The position numbers and the translations under genes were made by a program. The notes under the pieces were generated by a model. It was given only the letters and a program-made list of their open reading frames with translations. It was not told the DNA's origin and did no database searches. Shown here one piece after another: positions 1 to 8,379 of a stretch of DNA of 64,000 bases (position 1 is the first letter of the stretch; each line of letters begins with the position of its first letter). Source of the DNA: Butyrivibrio sp. (GTDB lineage: Bacteria; Bacillota; Clostridia; Lachnospirales; Lachnospiraceae); contig JAKVKH010000009.1 in the NCBI GenBank assembly GCA_022486625.1, positions 28,244 through 92,243 on the forward strand, read 5' to 3'.

Positions 1-235
1 CAAAATACTGTCTGAAGTATTTAAAGCCCTCCCATTTGCCGCCTGTAATTCCCGAAGTAAAGCTGTAATCCCGAAATGCCAGCTGTACGCCGTACATCGG
101 GACATAACAGAATACAAAAATATAGATAATTCCGGGCAGAAGCATCAGCCACAGCTGCCAGTTATGTGCCCAGTATCTTTTCATCCGTTCTCCTGCATTA
201 AGGCCTGTTTCGCCTGTTTCCCTGTTTTTTCCCAT
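1..235 (-). CDS. Sugar ABC transporter permease, LplB-like (partial, N-terminal end only)
   Basis: Only the first 78 or so codons are inside the window; the gene runs off the left edge. The visible protein has a first membrane segment (LMLLPGIIYIFVFCYVP) followed by the MYGVQLAFRDY stretch and GGKWEGFKYF, which is the start signature of LplB/YtcP-type CUT1 permeases. It would form the membrane channel for the lipoprotein encoded just upstream. I chose the ATG at 235 because of the AGAGGA motif ahead of it. An in-frame ATG at 184 with AGGAGA ahead of it is an equally possible start. The substrate cannot be told from the sequence; relatives carry complex plant or host glycans. Confidence 0.85.
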   Translation of the reverse strand, partial: MGKNRETGETGLNAGERMKRYWAHNWQLWLMLLPGIIYIFVFCYVPMYGVQLAFRDYSFTSGITGGKWEGFKYFRQYF

Positions 236-260
236 ATCAAGTCCTCTCAGATGGTTCCGT

Positions 261-320
261 CAAAAAAGCAGAGTGCTCCCGCAGCACTGCATATGATGCC
301 GCTCTGCTGCAGGAGCACTC
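261..320 (-). terminator. Stem-loop with T tract between binding-protein and permease genes
   Basis: GAGTGCTCC and GGAGCACTC are inverted repeats (271-279 and 312-320), extended inward with one mismatch. On the minus strand the stem is followed by TGCTTTTTTG. It sits after the binding-protein gene and before the permease gene, so it probably lets most transcripts end after the binding protein. This is a common way to make more binding protein than permease. Confidence 0.65.
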
Positions 321-360
321 CGCCGCATGTTACATGTTACCGCCGGTCAGCCGGAAACTC

Positions 361-2079
361 TCAGTTGGAAGCTGCCGTGCTGGCGCTGCCGGATGCCGAA
401 CTTCCTGCCGATGCGGTCTTCATAGTCTGAAGATACTGATCAAATGCCTTCTGACGAATCTGAAGCACAGTATCAAGACCTGCATCCTGAACGCTCTTAA
501 CATAGGCATCCCATGTGGAATCAATATCCTGTTCACCTGTCATCCAGAGTGACCACTGGTTATCAATTATGCTGGTGATGTTCGCCTGTGTTACAGCAAG
601 TGTATTAAGGTCATCTGCAGAATATTTCATGAACATCTGCGGATAGGTATCGCTCTCTGAAGCCTTTGCCAGAACATCTGCATATGTTTCACGTTCTTTT
701 AATGCATTGTCCATATCCGGAGCCATGTCAATCTGTGTATCTCTTCTGATGTACATCGGTCCGTTATCAGCAAATGCATTGGTCCACTTCCATGTACCTG
801 CATCTACGGTAGAATCCAGCGGATCACATACCTTGAAGCTGTTATCTCCGGTCTTTTCCACACACTTATCCGTAATACCGCCAAAGAGTACCTGCACACT
901 GTTCGTGGAATCATAGAACTGATCCAGGAATTTCATGGCTGCAGGAATATTCTTGCACTTTGAACTGATGCAGACTCTGTTACCGGACATGTTCAGTCCT
1001 GTATAGTCATTTCTCCATCTGGTGTCATAAGTTCCCTTTGCGCAGTCAATATCATAGTCAAGTGCCGGAACAGGAACATACTGACTGGAAAGCTTGTTGC
1101 CGAACTTATCTGTTTCTTCCCATCCAAACACACAGCCGACAACTGCATTTCCGCTTTCATCTCCTCTGGAAAGAGACTGGAATGCAGAATAATCATTGGT
1201 CAGTGCATTCTCATCAATCAGGCCCTTGGAATACAGGTCTGCAATATATTTCATGAACAGCTTGTATCTCTCATCCACTGCATAGTTCCTGATCTTGCCG
1301 TCTTCAGCAAAATAGGCATCTGTACCCCAATCGGTTGTCTGGATGCCAAGCGAGCCGATCAGATTGGTCAGTGAATATGCACTGTTGAAAAATGCATCGT
1401 TTCCGCCGTATGCATTGTAGTCCAACGGGATTTCATCATTCGGATCCCCGTTTCCGTTGGCGTCCTTTTCCTTGAACTGCTCCAGAACATTCTCAAATTC
1501 TGTATAGGTTGTGGGTACCTTCAGTCCCAGATTGTCCAGCCAGGTCTTGTTGATGAACATGACTGTATTGGTGGCCGGCCATTTGCCCTGGAACTTGGGA
1601 AGTCCGTAGATCTGTCCTTCCGGTGTTGTTGCCAGAATCTTTGTGTCCGGTTCTTCATCAAACATTGCCTGAATATTCGGTGTGTCCGTTGCATTGATAT
1701 ACTGTGTCAGATCTGCAAACAGTCCGTTGTACTGTGTATAGTCAGAATCCGTTGTTCCGTTAAAGACAAGATCCGGAATATCCCCTGAAGCGAATCTTGT
1801 TGACTTTACGGTATCCCAGTCCGCACGGATGACTTCCCATTCCACGTCAACGCCTGCCTTGTCTTCCATCTCCTGCAACCACTTCATTTTGGTCACATCC
1901 TCTGTCAGCGGATGTGCGATGAAGAGTGCCTTCAGCTTTGTCTTCTCACCTGAAGCGGCGCCTGACCCTCCTGCTGTTGCATCGGAACCTGCCGTACCGG
2001 AAGAAGCGCTTCCGCATCCCGCAAGTGTTCCAGCCAGCATTGCTGCTGACAGTATCACGGATAAGAATTTCTTTTTCAT
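361..2079 (-). CDS. Sugar-binding lipoprotein of ABC importer, LplA-like (572 aa)
   Basis: Extracytoplasmic solute-binding protein, family 1, of the long LplA/YtcQ type. It has a lipoprotein signal peptide (MKKKFLSVILSAAMLAG then LAGCG), so it should be lipidated on the Cys and held on the outer face of the membrane. The start at 2079 is chosen because AGGAGG lies six bases ahead; the reading frame stays open 27 codons further but without a ribosome site. A Ser/Gly/Thr linker follows the Cys. The protein ends in an unusual Ser/Ala/Gly-rich tail of about 18 residues. It is transcribed away from the AraC regulator at 2505, and the permease gene follows after a terminator-like stem. The ligand is unknown. 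Confidence 0.88.
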   Translation of the reverse strand: MKKKFLSVILSAAMLAGTLAGCGSASSGTAGSDATAGGSGAASGEKTKLKALFIAHPLTEDVTKMKWLQEMEDKAGVDVEWEVIRADWDTVKSTRFASGDIPDLVFNGTTDSDYTQYNGLFADLTQYINATDTPNIQAMFDEEPDTKILATTPEGQIYGLPKFQGKWPATNTVMFINKTWLDNLGLKVPTTYTEFENVLEQFKEKDANGNGDPNDEIPLDYNAYGGNDAFFNSAYSLTNLIGSLGIQTTDWGTDAYFAEDGKIRNYAVDERYKLFMKYIADLYSKGLIDENALTNDYSAFQSLSRGDESGNAVVGCVFGWEETDKFGNKLSSQYVPVPALDYDIDCAKGTYDTRWRNDYTGLNMSGNRVCISSKCKNIPAAMKFLDQFYDSTNSVQVLFGGITDKCVEKTGDNSFKVCDPLDSTVDAGTWKWTNAFADNGPMYIRRDTQIDMAPDMDNALKERETYADVLAKASESDTYPQMFMKYSADDLNTLAVTQANITSIIDNQWSLWMTGEQDIDSTWDAYVKSVQDAGLDTVLQIRQKAFDQYLQTMKTASAGSSASGSASTAASN

Positions 2080-2090
2080 GTATACCCTCC

Positions 2091-2125
2091 TGTCGCATGT
2101 TGCGACATTTCCGGAATCTTCCGGA
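2091..2125 (-). promoter_or_regulatory. 5' leader dyads of the binding-protein gene
   Basis: Immediately upstream of the ribosome site lie a perfect dyad TGTCGCA-tgt-TGCGACA (2091-2107) and two copies of the palindrome TTCCGGAA (2108-2125). They would form hairpins in the mRNA leader. No role can be assigned; mRNA stability or an operator are both possible. Confidence 0.35.
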
Positions 2126-2192
2126 ATGACACCATTTTCTGCTTCCTCAACAACGTGCACGATGTTTTTATTGAAAGCGTAGCATTAACACA

Positions 2193-2234
2193 TTGCACAA
2201 ATATCTTCTCTTTTTCGAGTTTGTATCTGTGCAA
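2193..2234. promoter_or_regulatory. Candidate AraC-regulator site pair in the divergent intergenic region
   Basis: The 425-bp region 2080-2504 separates the divergent binding-protein and AraC genes. It holds TTGCACA (2193-2199) and its inverse TGTGCAA (2228-2234), 28 bases apart, a layout expected for a dimeric activator. No good minus-strand -35 box is visible, as is usual for activator-dependent promoters. The rest of the region is AT-rich. Confidence 0.3.
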
Positions 2235-2348
2235 CTTTGAACATTATTCAGATTATCATTTCCCCTGAAGTGCGTAAATATCACATAGATCGATTCGGTG
2301 TCGTTTTTTCTTTTCTTTACATTTGGACACCACTTTTTATCATTTTCG

Positions 2349-2379
2349 TTGTAAAGTAGAGTCAGTTATTGTATATAAT
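2349..2379 (+). promoter_or_regulatory. Candidate promoter of the AraC gene
   Basis: TTGTAA (2349-2354) and TATATAAT (2372-2379) lie 17 bp apart on the plus strand. Transcription would start near 2386, giving a leader of about 120 bases before the AraC start. Confidence 0.45.
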
Positions 2380-2504
2380 TATTTGTACAGTTGATAAATC
2401 AGATTTATTTTTATGCATTATGCTTTAGTTTCAGAGCTGTTTTGTTTAGTCCTTTTGTTTTAAGTGTTCTATTTCCATGTTAGGTGTCAGAAAGGAATTT
2501 TTGA

Positions 2505-3371
2505 ATGAAAACGATGCTGTTTTCCAAAGAAAAACCGCTGCATTATCTGCGAACCGGAAAGTTCAAGGCGCTTTCCTCCGGCTGGAAGCATGAACGCTTC
2601 CCGCTGGATATTGATTATGAACTGATCGTAATGACGGAAGGAACGCTGTATCTGCGCTATCAGGATGAAAATTTTACTGTTAAGGAAGGAGAATATCTGC
2701 TGCTGCCGCCCAGCACTTCCTTCCGTGAAGGCTTTAAGGAATCCTACTGTTCTTTTTACTGGATGCATTTTGCTGCAGATCCGTCATCCTTTCCGCTGTG
2801 TGTCACTTCCGACGAACAGGCGCAGAAGTACGCAGAACATGCCATCCGTATCCCGCAGACCGGCAGCATTCCCCGCCCGGATAAGCTGGTTGTACAGATG
2901 AAACAGTTGCAGGATGTGGTAAAGAACAGATATCCACAGATATCGCTGGATGTCATGGCAACCTGTGTAATGACCGAGCTGTTCGGAGAACTGTTTCTGG
3001 GTGCCGTCTCCGGGCAGGATCCTGCAGATCGTAAACAGATCTATCTGGATATCATTGATTATATTCAGACAAACATTTCCAGAAATATCCGGATCTCCGA
3101 AATTGCAGATGCCTTCGGATATAATCCCAAATATCTTTCACATCTGTTTGCCGAACTGCGCGGGATCCCGCTCAAACAGTTCATTTTAAGTCAGAAGGTG
3201 GATGCAGCGAATTTCATGCTGTCAGATAATGATAAGGCGGTTACGGAAATTGCCGCGGAGCTTGGTTTCTCCGACGTTCACAACTTTGCCCGTACCTATA
3301 AAAAAATCACCGGGCTTACACCCAGTGAATATCGAAATGCATTTGCAAAGCGAATGCTCTATCATGTATAG
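2505..3371 (+). CDS. AraC-family transcriptional regulator (288 aa)
   Basis: DNA-binding regulator, probably an activator of the adjacent sugar importer. The N-terminal part (about 1-160) reads as a cupin-type sensor (for example YLRYQDENFTVKEGEYLLL). The C-terminal 100 residues hold the two AraC helix-turn-helix units: IRISEIADAFGYNPKYLSHLF, then VTEIAAELGFSDVHNFARTYKK followed by the TGLTPSEYR signature. The start is preceded by AAAGGA. It is divergent from the binding protein, the standard layout for Clostridial LplABC systems. Its stop codon TAG (3369-3371) touches the 3' end of the convergent tRNA-Leu gene with no base between them. Confidence 0.9.
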   Translation: MKTMLFSKEKPLHYLRTGKFKALSSGWKHERFPLDIDYELIVMTEGTLYLRYQDENFTVKEGEYLLLPPSTSFREGFKESYCSFYWMHFAADPSSFPLCVTSDEQAQKYAEHAIRIPQTGSIPRPDKLVVQMKQLQDVVKNRYPQISLDVMATCVMTELFGELFLGAVSGQDPADRKQIYLDIIDYIQTNISRNIRISEIADAFGYNPKYLSHLFAELRGIPLKQFILSQKVDAANFMLSDNDKAVTEIAAELGFSDVHNFARTYKKITGLTPSEYRNAFAKRMLYHV

Positions 3372-3454
3372 TGCCGGCAGTGGGACTTGAACCCACACGC
3401 CCTTGCGGACAACAGATTTTGAGTCTGTCTCGTCTGCCATTCCGACATGCCGGC
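3372..3454 (-). tRNA. tRNA-Leu (anticodon CAA)
   Basis: Read on the minus strand, acceptor arms GCCGGCA and TGCCGGC pair, followed by discriminator A; CCA is not encoded. The anticodon stem ACAGA/TCTGT encloses CTCAAAA, giving anticodon CAA, which reads UUG. A long class II variable arm (TTGTCCGCAAGGGCG) and a T arm with GGGTTCAAGTCCC are present. It decodes leucine. Confidence 0.95.
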
Positions 3455-3472
3455 AATTGATACAACTGTTTT

Positions 3473-3501
3473 ATAGTATCATAACCGATTCTCAGAATCA
3501 A
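3473..3501 (-). promoter_or_regulatory. Promoter of tRNA-Leu
   Basis: On the minus strand TTGATT (3496-3501) and TACTAT (3473-3478) are 17 bp apart, about 19 bases upstream of the tRNA 5' end. This is a good housekeeping-type promoter. Confidence 0.65.
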
Positions 3502-3504
3502 GAA

Positions 3505-3553
3505 TTAAATAAAGATAAAGCAGAGTATATCTGTATATTCCGGTATACTCTGC
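3505..3553 (-). terminator. Terminator of pepF
   Basis: GCAGAGTATA (3520-3529) and TATACTCTGC (3544-3553) form a 10-bp stem. On the minus strand it is followed by a T-rich tail (TTTATCTTTATTT). It lies directly downstream of the oligopeptidase stop. Confidence 0.75.
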
Positions 3554-3560
3554 CTGATTT

Positions 3561-5363
3561 TTAATAAAACAGCTCTTCCATTTCCGTAATCAGTCCGTCA
3601 AACTGATCCAGTGCATCATTAATCGGTGCAGGACTGCTCATGTCAACACCGGCAATCTTCAGAAGGCTGATCGGATCCGTACTGCTGCCGGAGCTTAAGA
3701 ACTTCAGATAATCTCTGACAGCAGGCTCCCCTTCCTTTAAAATCCTTGTTGCAAGCGCAATCGCAGCTGAAAATCCGGTTGCATACTGATATACATAATA
3801 GTTATAGAAAAAGTGCGGAATTCTCGCCCATTCTCCTGCAATCTGCTCATCCACCACCATTTCATCGCCGTAGTACAGACGGTTGAGATCATAGTACATC
3901 TCATTCATGCGGTCAGCTGTCAATGTCTCTCCACCTTCCACAAGCTCATTGATCTTCAGCTCAAATTCGGCGAACATGGTCTGACGGTAAAGTGTGGTCC
4001 GGAACTGATCCATAAAGTAGTTCAGAAGATAGGCACGCTTCTTTTTATCCTTTGTTTCCAGAAGCAGCTGCTTCATCATCAGCACTTCATTGCAGGTACT
4101 TGCGACCTCTGCAACGAAAATCACATAATCCGAATAGATCACCGGCTGATTCTTCATGGACAGATAACTGTGCATGGTGTGTCCGGTCTCATGAATCAGC
4201 GTAAACTGACTGTTCAGATTATCCTTATGGTTCAGCAGGATATACGGATGCGGACGTGCTCCGCCGGAGCTGTACGCACCGCTTCTTTTCCCTTCATTTT
4301 CATAAACGTCCAGCCAGCGGTTTTCGTAAGCCTGTCTGACCACTTCTGTATATTCTTCTCCGAGCGGCTTTATTGCCTTGAAGACCGCCTCTTTGGCCTG
4401 TTCAAAAGTGATCTTCTCATCTGCGTCCTGCACGATGAAATTGGACAGATCATACATATGAAGCTCATCCACACCCATCATCTTCTTACGAAGATTCATG
4501 TAGCGGTACATGGAATTCATATGCTGATGAACGGTATCGATCAGATTGTGATATACGCTGACCGGAACCTGTGTCGCATCAAGCGCCGCCTCCAGATTAC
4601 TCCCGTATTTTCTTGCTCTTGCATAGAAACTCTGCTGCTTGGTATGCGCATCCAGAATGGTGGCAGACAGTGCCTCGTGTGCCTTCCATGTCGCATAGAA
4701 GATTTCGAATGCATTCTTTCGAAGCACACGGTCATCGCTCTCCATCATCATACCGTATGTGCCCTGTGTCAGTTCATGTGTCTGCCCGTTCTGATCCGTC
4801 ACGGACGGGAATTTCAGATCCGCATTGCGGAAAATTGAGCCGATATTCTCTGGGCCTTCCGCCATCTCCTGCGTTGCTGCAAGAAGCTGTTCCTCTGCTG
4901 CCGATAAGGTATGTGCCTTTCTGCGTCTTATAAGGTCAATTGCATGGCGATACAGTTCCAGACCTTTCTGCTCCCGGTAAAAACCCTCCAGCTTTTCTTC
5001 CGGAATTTCCATGATCTCTGCATCCTCAAATGCCGCAGCACTCTGTATTTTGACATAAAGTCCCGTCATTCTGCCTTTTCTGGCCTGATTTTCATTATTT
5101 CCAAGATCCTGGTCTGCGGCAAGCGATGCATAGCCAAAAAGCTTCTCCACCAGAAGTGAAACCTCCTCCATCTTCTGATACCACTTAAGAAGAGTTTCTC
5201 CTCCATCTCCGAGATGTCCTTTGAATTTTTCAATTTCCGCCGGCAGTTTTTCTGCCTTTGCCGCATCTTTTTCCCAATCAGAGGCAGAACTGTATATGTC
5301 TCCCAGGTTCCATGTGTATTCTGCCGGGACTTCTTCCCTCTTTAAAATTTTCTTCTCTTCCAC
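3561..5363 (-). CDS. pepF: Oligoendopeptidase F, M3 zinc metallopeptidase (600 aa)
   Basis: Cytoplasmic zinc peptidase that cuts short peptides. The N-terminus (EVPAEYTWNLGDIYSS) and length match the PepF/PepB group. The zinc-binding HEXXH motif is HETGH near residue 390, followed by the conserved MHSYLS. The start is a GTG; AGGAGG lies 11 bases ahead, a little far, and an ATG closer to it is out of frame. The gene follows the hybrid kinase by 18 bases, so the two may be co-transcribed, though their functions are not obviously linked. Confidence 0.95.
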   Translation of the reverse strand: MEEKKILKREEVPAEYTWNLGDIYSSASDWEKDAAKAEKLPAEIEKFKGHLGDGGETLLKWYQKMEEVSLLVEKLFGYASLAADQDLGNNENQARKGRMTGLYVKIQSAAAFEDAEIMEIPEEKLEGFYREQKGLELYRHAIDLIRRRKAHTLSAAEEQLLAATQEMAEGPENIGSIFRNADLKFPSVTDQNGQTHELTQGTYGMMMESDDRVLRKNAFEIFYATWKAHEALSATILDAHTKQQSFYARARKYGSNLEAALDATQVPVSVYHNLIDTVHQHMNSMYRYMNLRKKMMGVDELHMYDLSNFIVQDADEKITFEQAKEAVFKAIKPLGEEYTEVVRQAYENRWLDVYENEGKRSGAYSSGGARPHPYILLNHKDNLNSQFTLIHETGHTMHSYLSMKNQPVIYSDYVIFVAEVASTCNEVLMMKQLLLETKDKKKRAYLLNYFMDQFRTTLYRQTMFAEFELKINELVEGGETLTADRMNEMYYDLNRLYYGDEMVVDEQIAGEWARIPHFFYNYYVYQYATGFSAAIALATRILKEGEPAVRDYLKFLSSGSSTDPISLLKIAGVDMSSPAPINDALDQFDGLITEMEELFY

Positions 5364-5381
5364 GTAATTCCATTCCTCCTG

Positions 5382-8222
5382 TTATTTCTTTTTCAATGCC
5401 TTGCCGAGTGCCTTTCGAAGCTTCACCGGGTCGATCGGTTTTACCAGATATTCGGTCATACCGGCATCTCTGCCTTTCTGCATGGCATCTGCAAATGCAT
5501 CTGCCGTCATTGCCAGAATAGGGATCTGTGCCGCATCGCTGCGCTTCATTGCCCTGATAATTCTGGTGGATTCATAACCGTTCATTACCGGCATCTGAAT
5601 ATCCATCAGAATTGCATGATAATACCCCGGCTCTGATTTTGCAAACATATCAGCTGCAATTCTGCCATTTTCCGCACATTCTGCTGTCATGCCAAAACGT
5701 TCCAGTATACGCAGCGCAATCTCCGTATTCACCGGATTGTCCTCTGCGAGAAGCACACGTCCGAAAAGCATTGTTCCATCCGCTTCTTTTCTGTTTTCTG
5801 CTTCCTTTTCCATAAAGTTCTTATACGCCGGATCTCTTGCCGCATCCGGGAACACAATACTGCACCTGACTGTTGTTCCCTTCCCCAGCTCGCTTTCCAC
5901 TTCGAGCGTGCCGCCCATCATATCCACCACTTTTCTGACAATTGACAGTCCCAGACCTGTTCCTGTACTTCCCTTTGGCCTTTCCGGATTATTATATTCC
6001 TGTGAAAACGGATCAAACATATGCGCCTGAAACTCGCGGCTCATCCCGATCCCCGTATCCTTTATCTCAAACGAATATAATACCTTGTTATCCGCAAGAT
6101 CCTTACTGCATGAAATATAGCTGACCGTCCCTCCCGGCGGCGTATATTTAACAGCATTGGAGAGCAGATTCAAAATAATCTGATTGATCCGGATCTTATC
6201 CGCCACAATAACTCCATGATTCTGTCTGGCGGAAATATAGCATTTAAGTCCTTTCTCTTCGCACATGGACTCAATGATATTCCGGATATTGGCAGAGTGT
6301 TCCTCATAGGTATAAGGCTCCGGATTCAACTGAATCTTACCGCTGTCAATTTTGGAAATATCCAGTACATCATTGATCAGACTCAACAGAAAAACATTTG
6401 CCGATTTGATCTTATCCAGATCATTTTTCAGTTTTTTTTCATCATGAATATCTTCGTATGCAAAATCCGTAATGCTGCTGATAATGCTGATGGGAGTCCT
6501 GATGTCATGGCTGATTCTGGATACGAATTCTGTCTTGGCATTATTTGCCATTTCCAGTGCGTGCATGGCCTGTGCCATTTTCTCACGTACTTCTCTCTCC
6601 TGCTCGTATATATCCGTCATATTTGAATGCAGGAATACGATAATGTCTCTTTTCTCATCCAGGTAAAAAATGTCACATTTCATTCTTTTTCTTGGATAGC
6701 CCGGAATCGATCTGTCTTTTTCACTTCCCGCATAAAATATCGAATATGAGCCGGATGTCATGAGCCCGGACAGAATATTTTCAATTTCAAATTTCTTTCT
6801 GATTTCCATTTTTTCATCCGGTGTGACATACTTCTCTATTGCCGCATCTACGGCTTCTGTATAATCATATTCTACAAATCTGACACTCTCATAATGATCC
6901 GGGGACTTGATATACATTTTTCCATTATTCACATTATAATAGGCAACAGATTCATAATTCTGCTCCAGAATATGTCCCGTAATCTTTCTGTAGATCACAC
7001 GGTCATTGATGTCCGAAGTGTAATAAAAAGCCAGCACATCTCCAGAAGAGGGATCCTGCAGAAGAACCACCCGTGTGGAAACCCATAAAAGTCCTCTGCC
7101 GGTTTTTCTCCTGTACTCCAGCGTAATCTCATGCCTGCCCTCTGCATAATTCTCCATCATGCCTTCATGCGAGCAGGTTCGGATAAATAATTTCCGTTCT
7201 TCTTCATCCGGGATGTTCTCTGCTGCTGCCATAAGAATATCCAGCGTTTCACGATTCTGGTCAGAAATTCTGCGATTATCCCGAAGTGCCATTCTGTAGA
7301 CTTCATCATTTACTGGCTTCTGATAGCTCAGATCCGTATCATTATTGATTTCCACATTTCTGTCTTTGGTGACATTGAAGCAGGACACTGCCAGCAACTC
7401 CCCCTGCAGTGCTTTCATCTTTCTCCGCTCTGCCATGAAGGCAATCTCTGCCTCCTTGAATCTGCTGATGTCAATGACACTGCCAATGGCCCGGAGCGTT
7501 TTCCCGTTTTCATCCAGAAGATTCCACAAATGTACGCTGTACCAGCCGCGTTTGCCATCTGTCATCGCCTGTATGTTGCACTTTGCTTCCTGTTCTCCCT
7601 GATCAATCCTTCGTATCATGGTTCTGTATTTATCCGCATCTTCTTCATTCATCTGCATCACACGGATAAAATCTTCCGGAAATTGATCCATGGAAACCTG
7701 AAGATGCTTCTGACATTCCGGAAGCATCATGGCCTCATATCTGTGTTCCGCCGGATAATAGATAAAATGAACCACATCCGAAAATCTGACGAATTCATTT
7801 AAAAGTGCCTCGTTATAACGAAGTTTATCCTGCGTTCTGATCAGCTCATCAATATCATAATAGGAGGTAAAAAAACGTTCCGTATGCTCATCCAGCTTCT
7901 CATGATTGGCTCTGACCGCAAGCCAGATATACGCACCTGTTCCCGTAAGCACTCTGCACCTGTACTGCGCAATCTGATGACCTGCAAGCGACGCCTGCAC
8001 TGTCTGCAGAAGGCCTTCACGATCCTCTTCATACACTGCTTCGATAAAAGCTTCATCGTGAAAGCGTCCGCGCTGTGCCCTTGTTGCATGAATCATCTGA
8101 TAATAACCATCATTAAGATATTCCACGTGAATCACACCGTCTGTCAGGTCAAATACCCCCACTCCGGACGGGATCATCTGCAGCAGTTTATTTCTTAACT
8201 GTTCATCGTCAACATTATTCAT
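5382..8222 (-). CDS. Cytosolic hybrid histidine kinase with PAS domains and receiver (946 aa)
   Basis: Sensor kinase with no membrane segment, so it should sense something inside the cell. Order: two to three PAS-like sensor units (about 15-130, 150-255, 300-410) and a less clear region to 540; HisKA with phosphoacceptor His572 in ISHDIRTP; HATPase with N box (LNLLSNAVKYT), G1 (DTGIGM) and G2 (GTGLGL); and a C-terminal receiver with phosphoacceptor Asp874 in ILMDIQMP. All catalytic residues are present, unlike the sister kinase at 18365. No partner response regulator or output gene is adjacent, so the target is unknown. AGAGGTGG precedes the ATG. Confidence 0.9.
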   Translation of the reverse strand: MNNVDDEQLRNKLLQMIPSGVGVFDLTDGVIHVEYLNDGYYQMIHATRAQRGRFHDEAFIEAVYEEDREGLLQTVQASLAGHQIAQYRCRVLTGTGAYIWLAVRANHEKLDEHTERFFTSYYDIDELIRTQDKLRYNEALLNEFVRFSDVVHFIYYPAEHRYEAMMLPECQKHLQVSMDQFPEDFIRVMQMNEEDADKYRTMIRRIDQGEQEAKCNIQAMTDGKRGWYSVHLWNLLDENGKTLRAIGSVIDISRFKEAEIAFMAERRKMKALQGELLAVSCFNVTKDRNVEINNDTDLSYQKPVNDEVYRMALRDNRRISDQNRETLDILMAAAENIPDEEERKLFIRTCSHEGMMENYAEGRHEITLEYRRKTGRGLLWVSTRVVLLQDPSSGDVLAFYYTSDINDRVIYRKITGHILEQNYESVAYYNVNNGKMYIKSPDHYESVRFVEYDYTEAVDAAIEKYVTPDEKMEIRKKFEIENILSGLMTSGSYSIFYAGSEKDRSIPGYPRKRMKCDIFYLDEKRDIIVFLHSNMTDIYEQEREVREKMAQAMHALEMANNAKTEFVSRISHDIRTPISIISSITDFAYEDIHDEKKLKNDLDKIKSANVFLLSLINDVLDISKIDSGKIQLNPEPYTYEEHSANIRNIIESMCEEKGLKCYISARQNHGVIVADKIRINQIILNLLSNAVKYTPPGGTVSYISCSKDLADNKVLYSFEIKDTGIGMSREFQAHMFDPFSQEYNNPERPKGSTGTGLGLSIVRKVVDMMGGTLEVESELGKGTTVRCSIVFPDAARDPAYKNFMEKEAENRKEADGTMLFGRVLLAEDNPVNTEIALRILERFGMTAECAENGRIAADMFAKSEPGYYHAILMDIQMPVMNGYESTRIIRAMKRSDAAQIPILAMTADAFADAMQKGRDAGMTEYLVKPIDPVKLRKALGKALKKK

Positions 8223-8297
8223 TTTTCAGCCACCTCTGAGCAATTCAGACAGTTAATGCAATTATTAATATTTTAATTCATCTGCCTGCAATAAACA

Positions 8298-8340
8298 AGG
8301 CTTCCTCCTGCCGGATTACTGTCTCCGGAAGGAAGAAGCC
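8298..8340 (-). terminator. Terminator of the aldo/keto reductase gene
   Basis: GGCTTCcTCCTgCCGGA pairs with TCCGGaAGGAaGAAGCC, a long near-perfect stem. On the minus strand it is followed by TTGTTTATT. It separates the reductase from the kinase. Confidence 0.65.
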
Positions 8341-8379
8341 CTGTATCAGAAGCCATCTGCAACCTCTCTGATTCAATTA

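Noticed and set aside
2160..2182. cre-like sequence TGAAAGCG near 2172
   Set aside because: Only the left half matches the cre consensus; the right half does not.
3813..4838. 341-codon plus-strand frame opposite pepF
   Set aside because: Antisense shadow of a conserved peptidase; no start context or domain.
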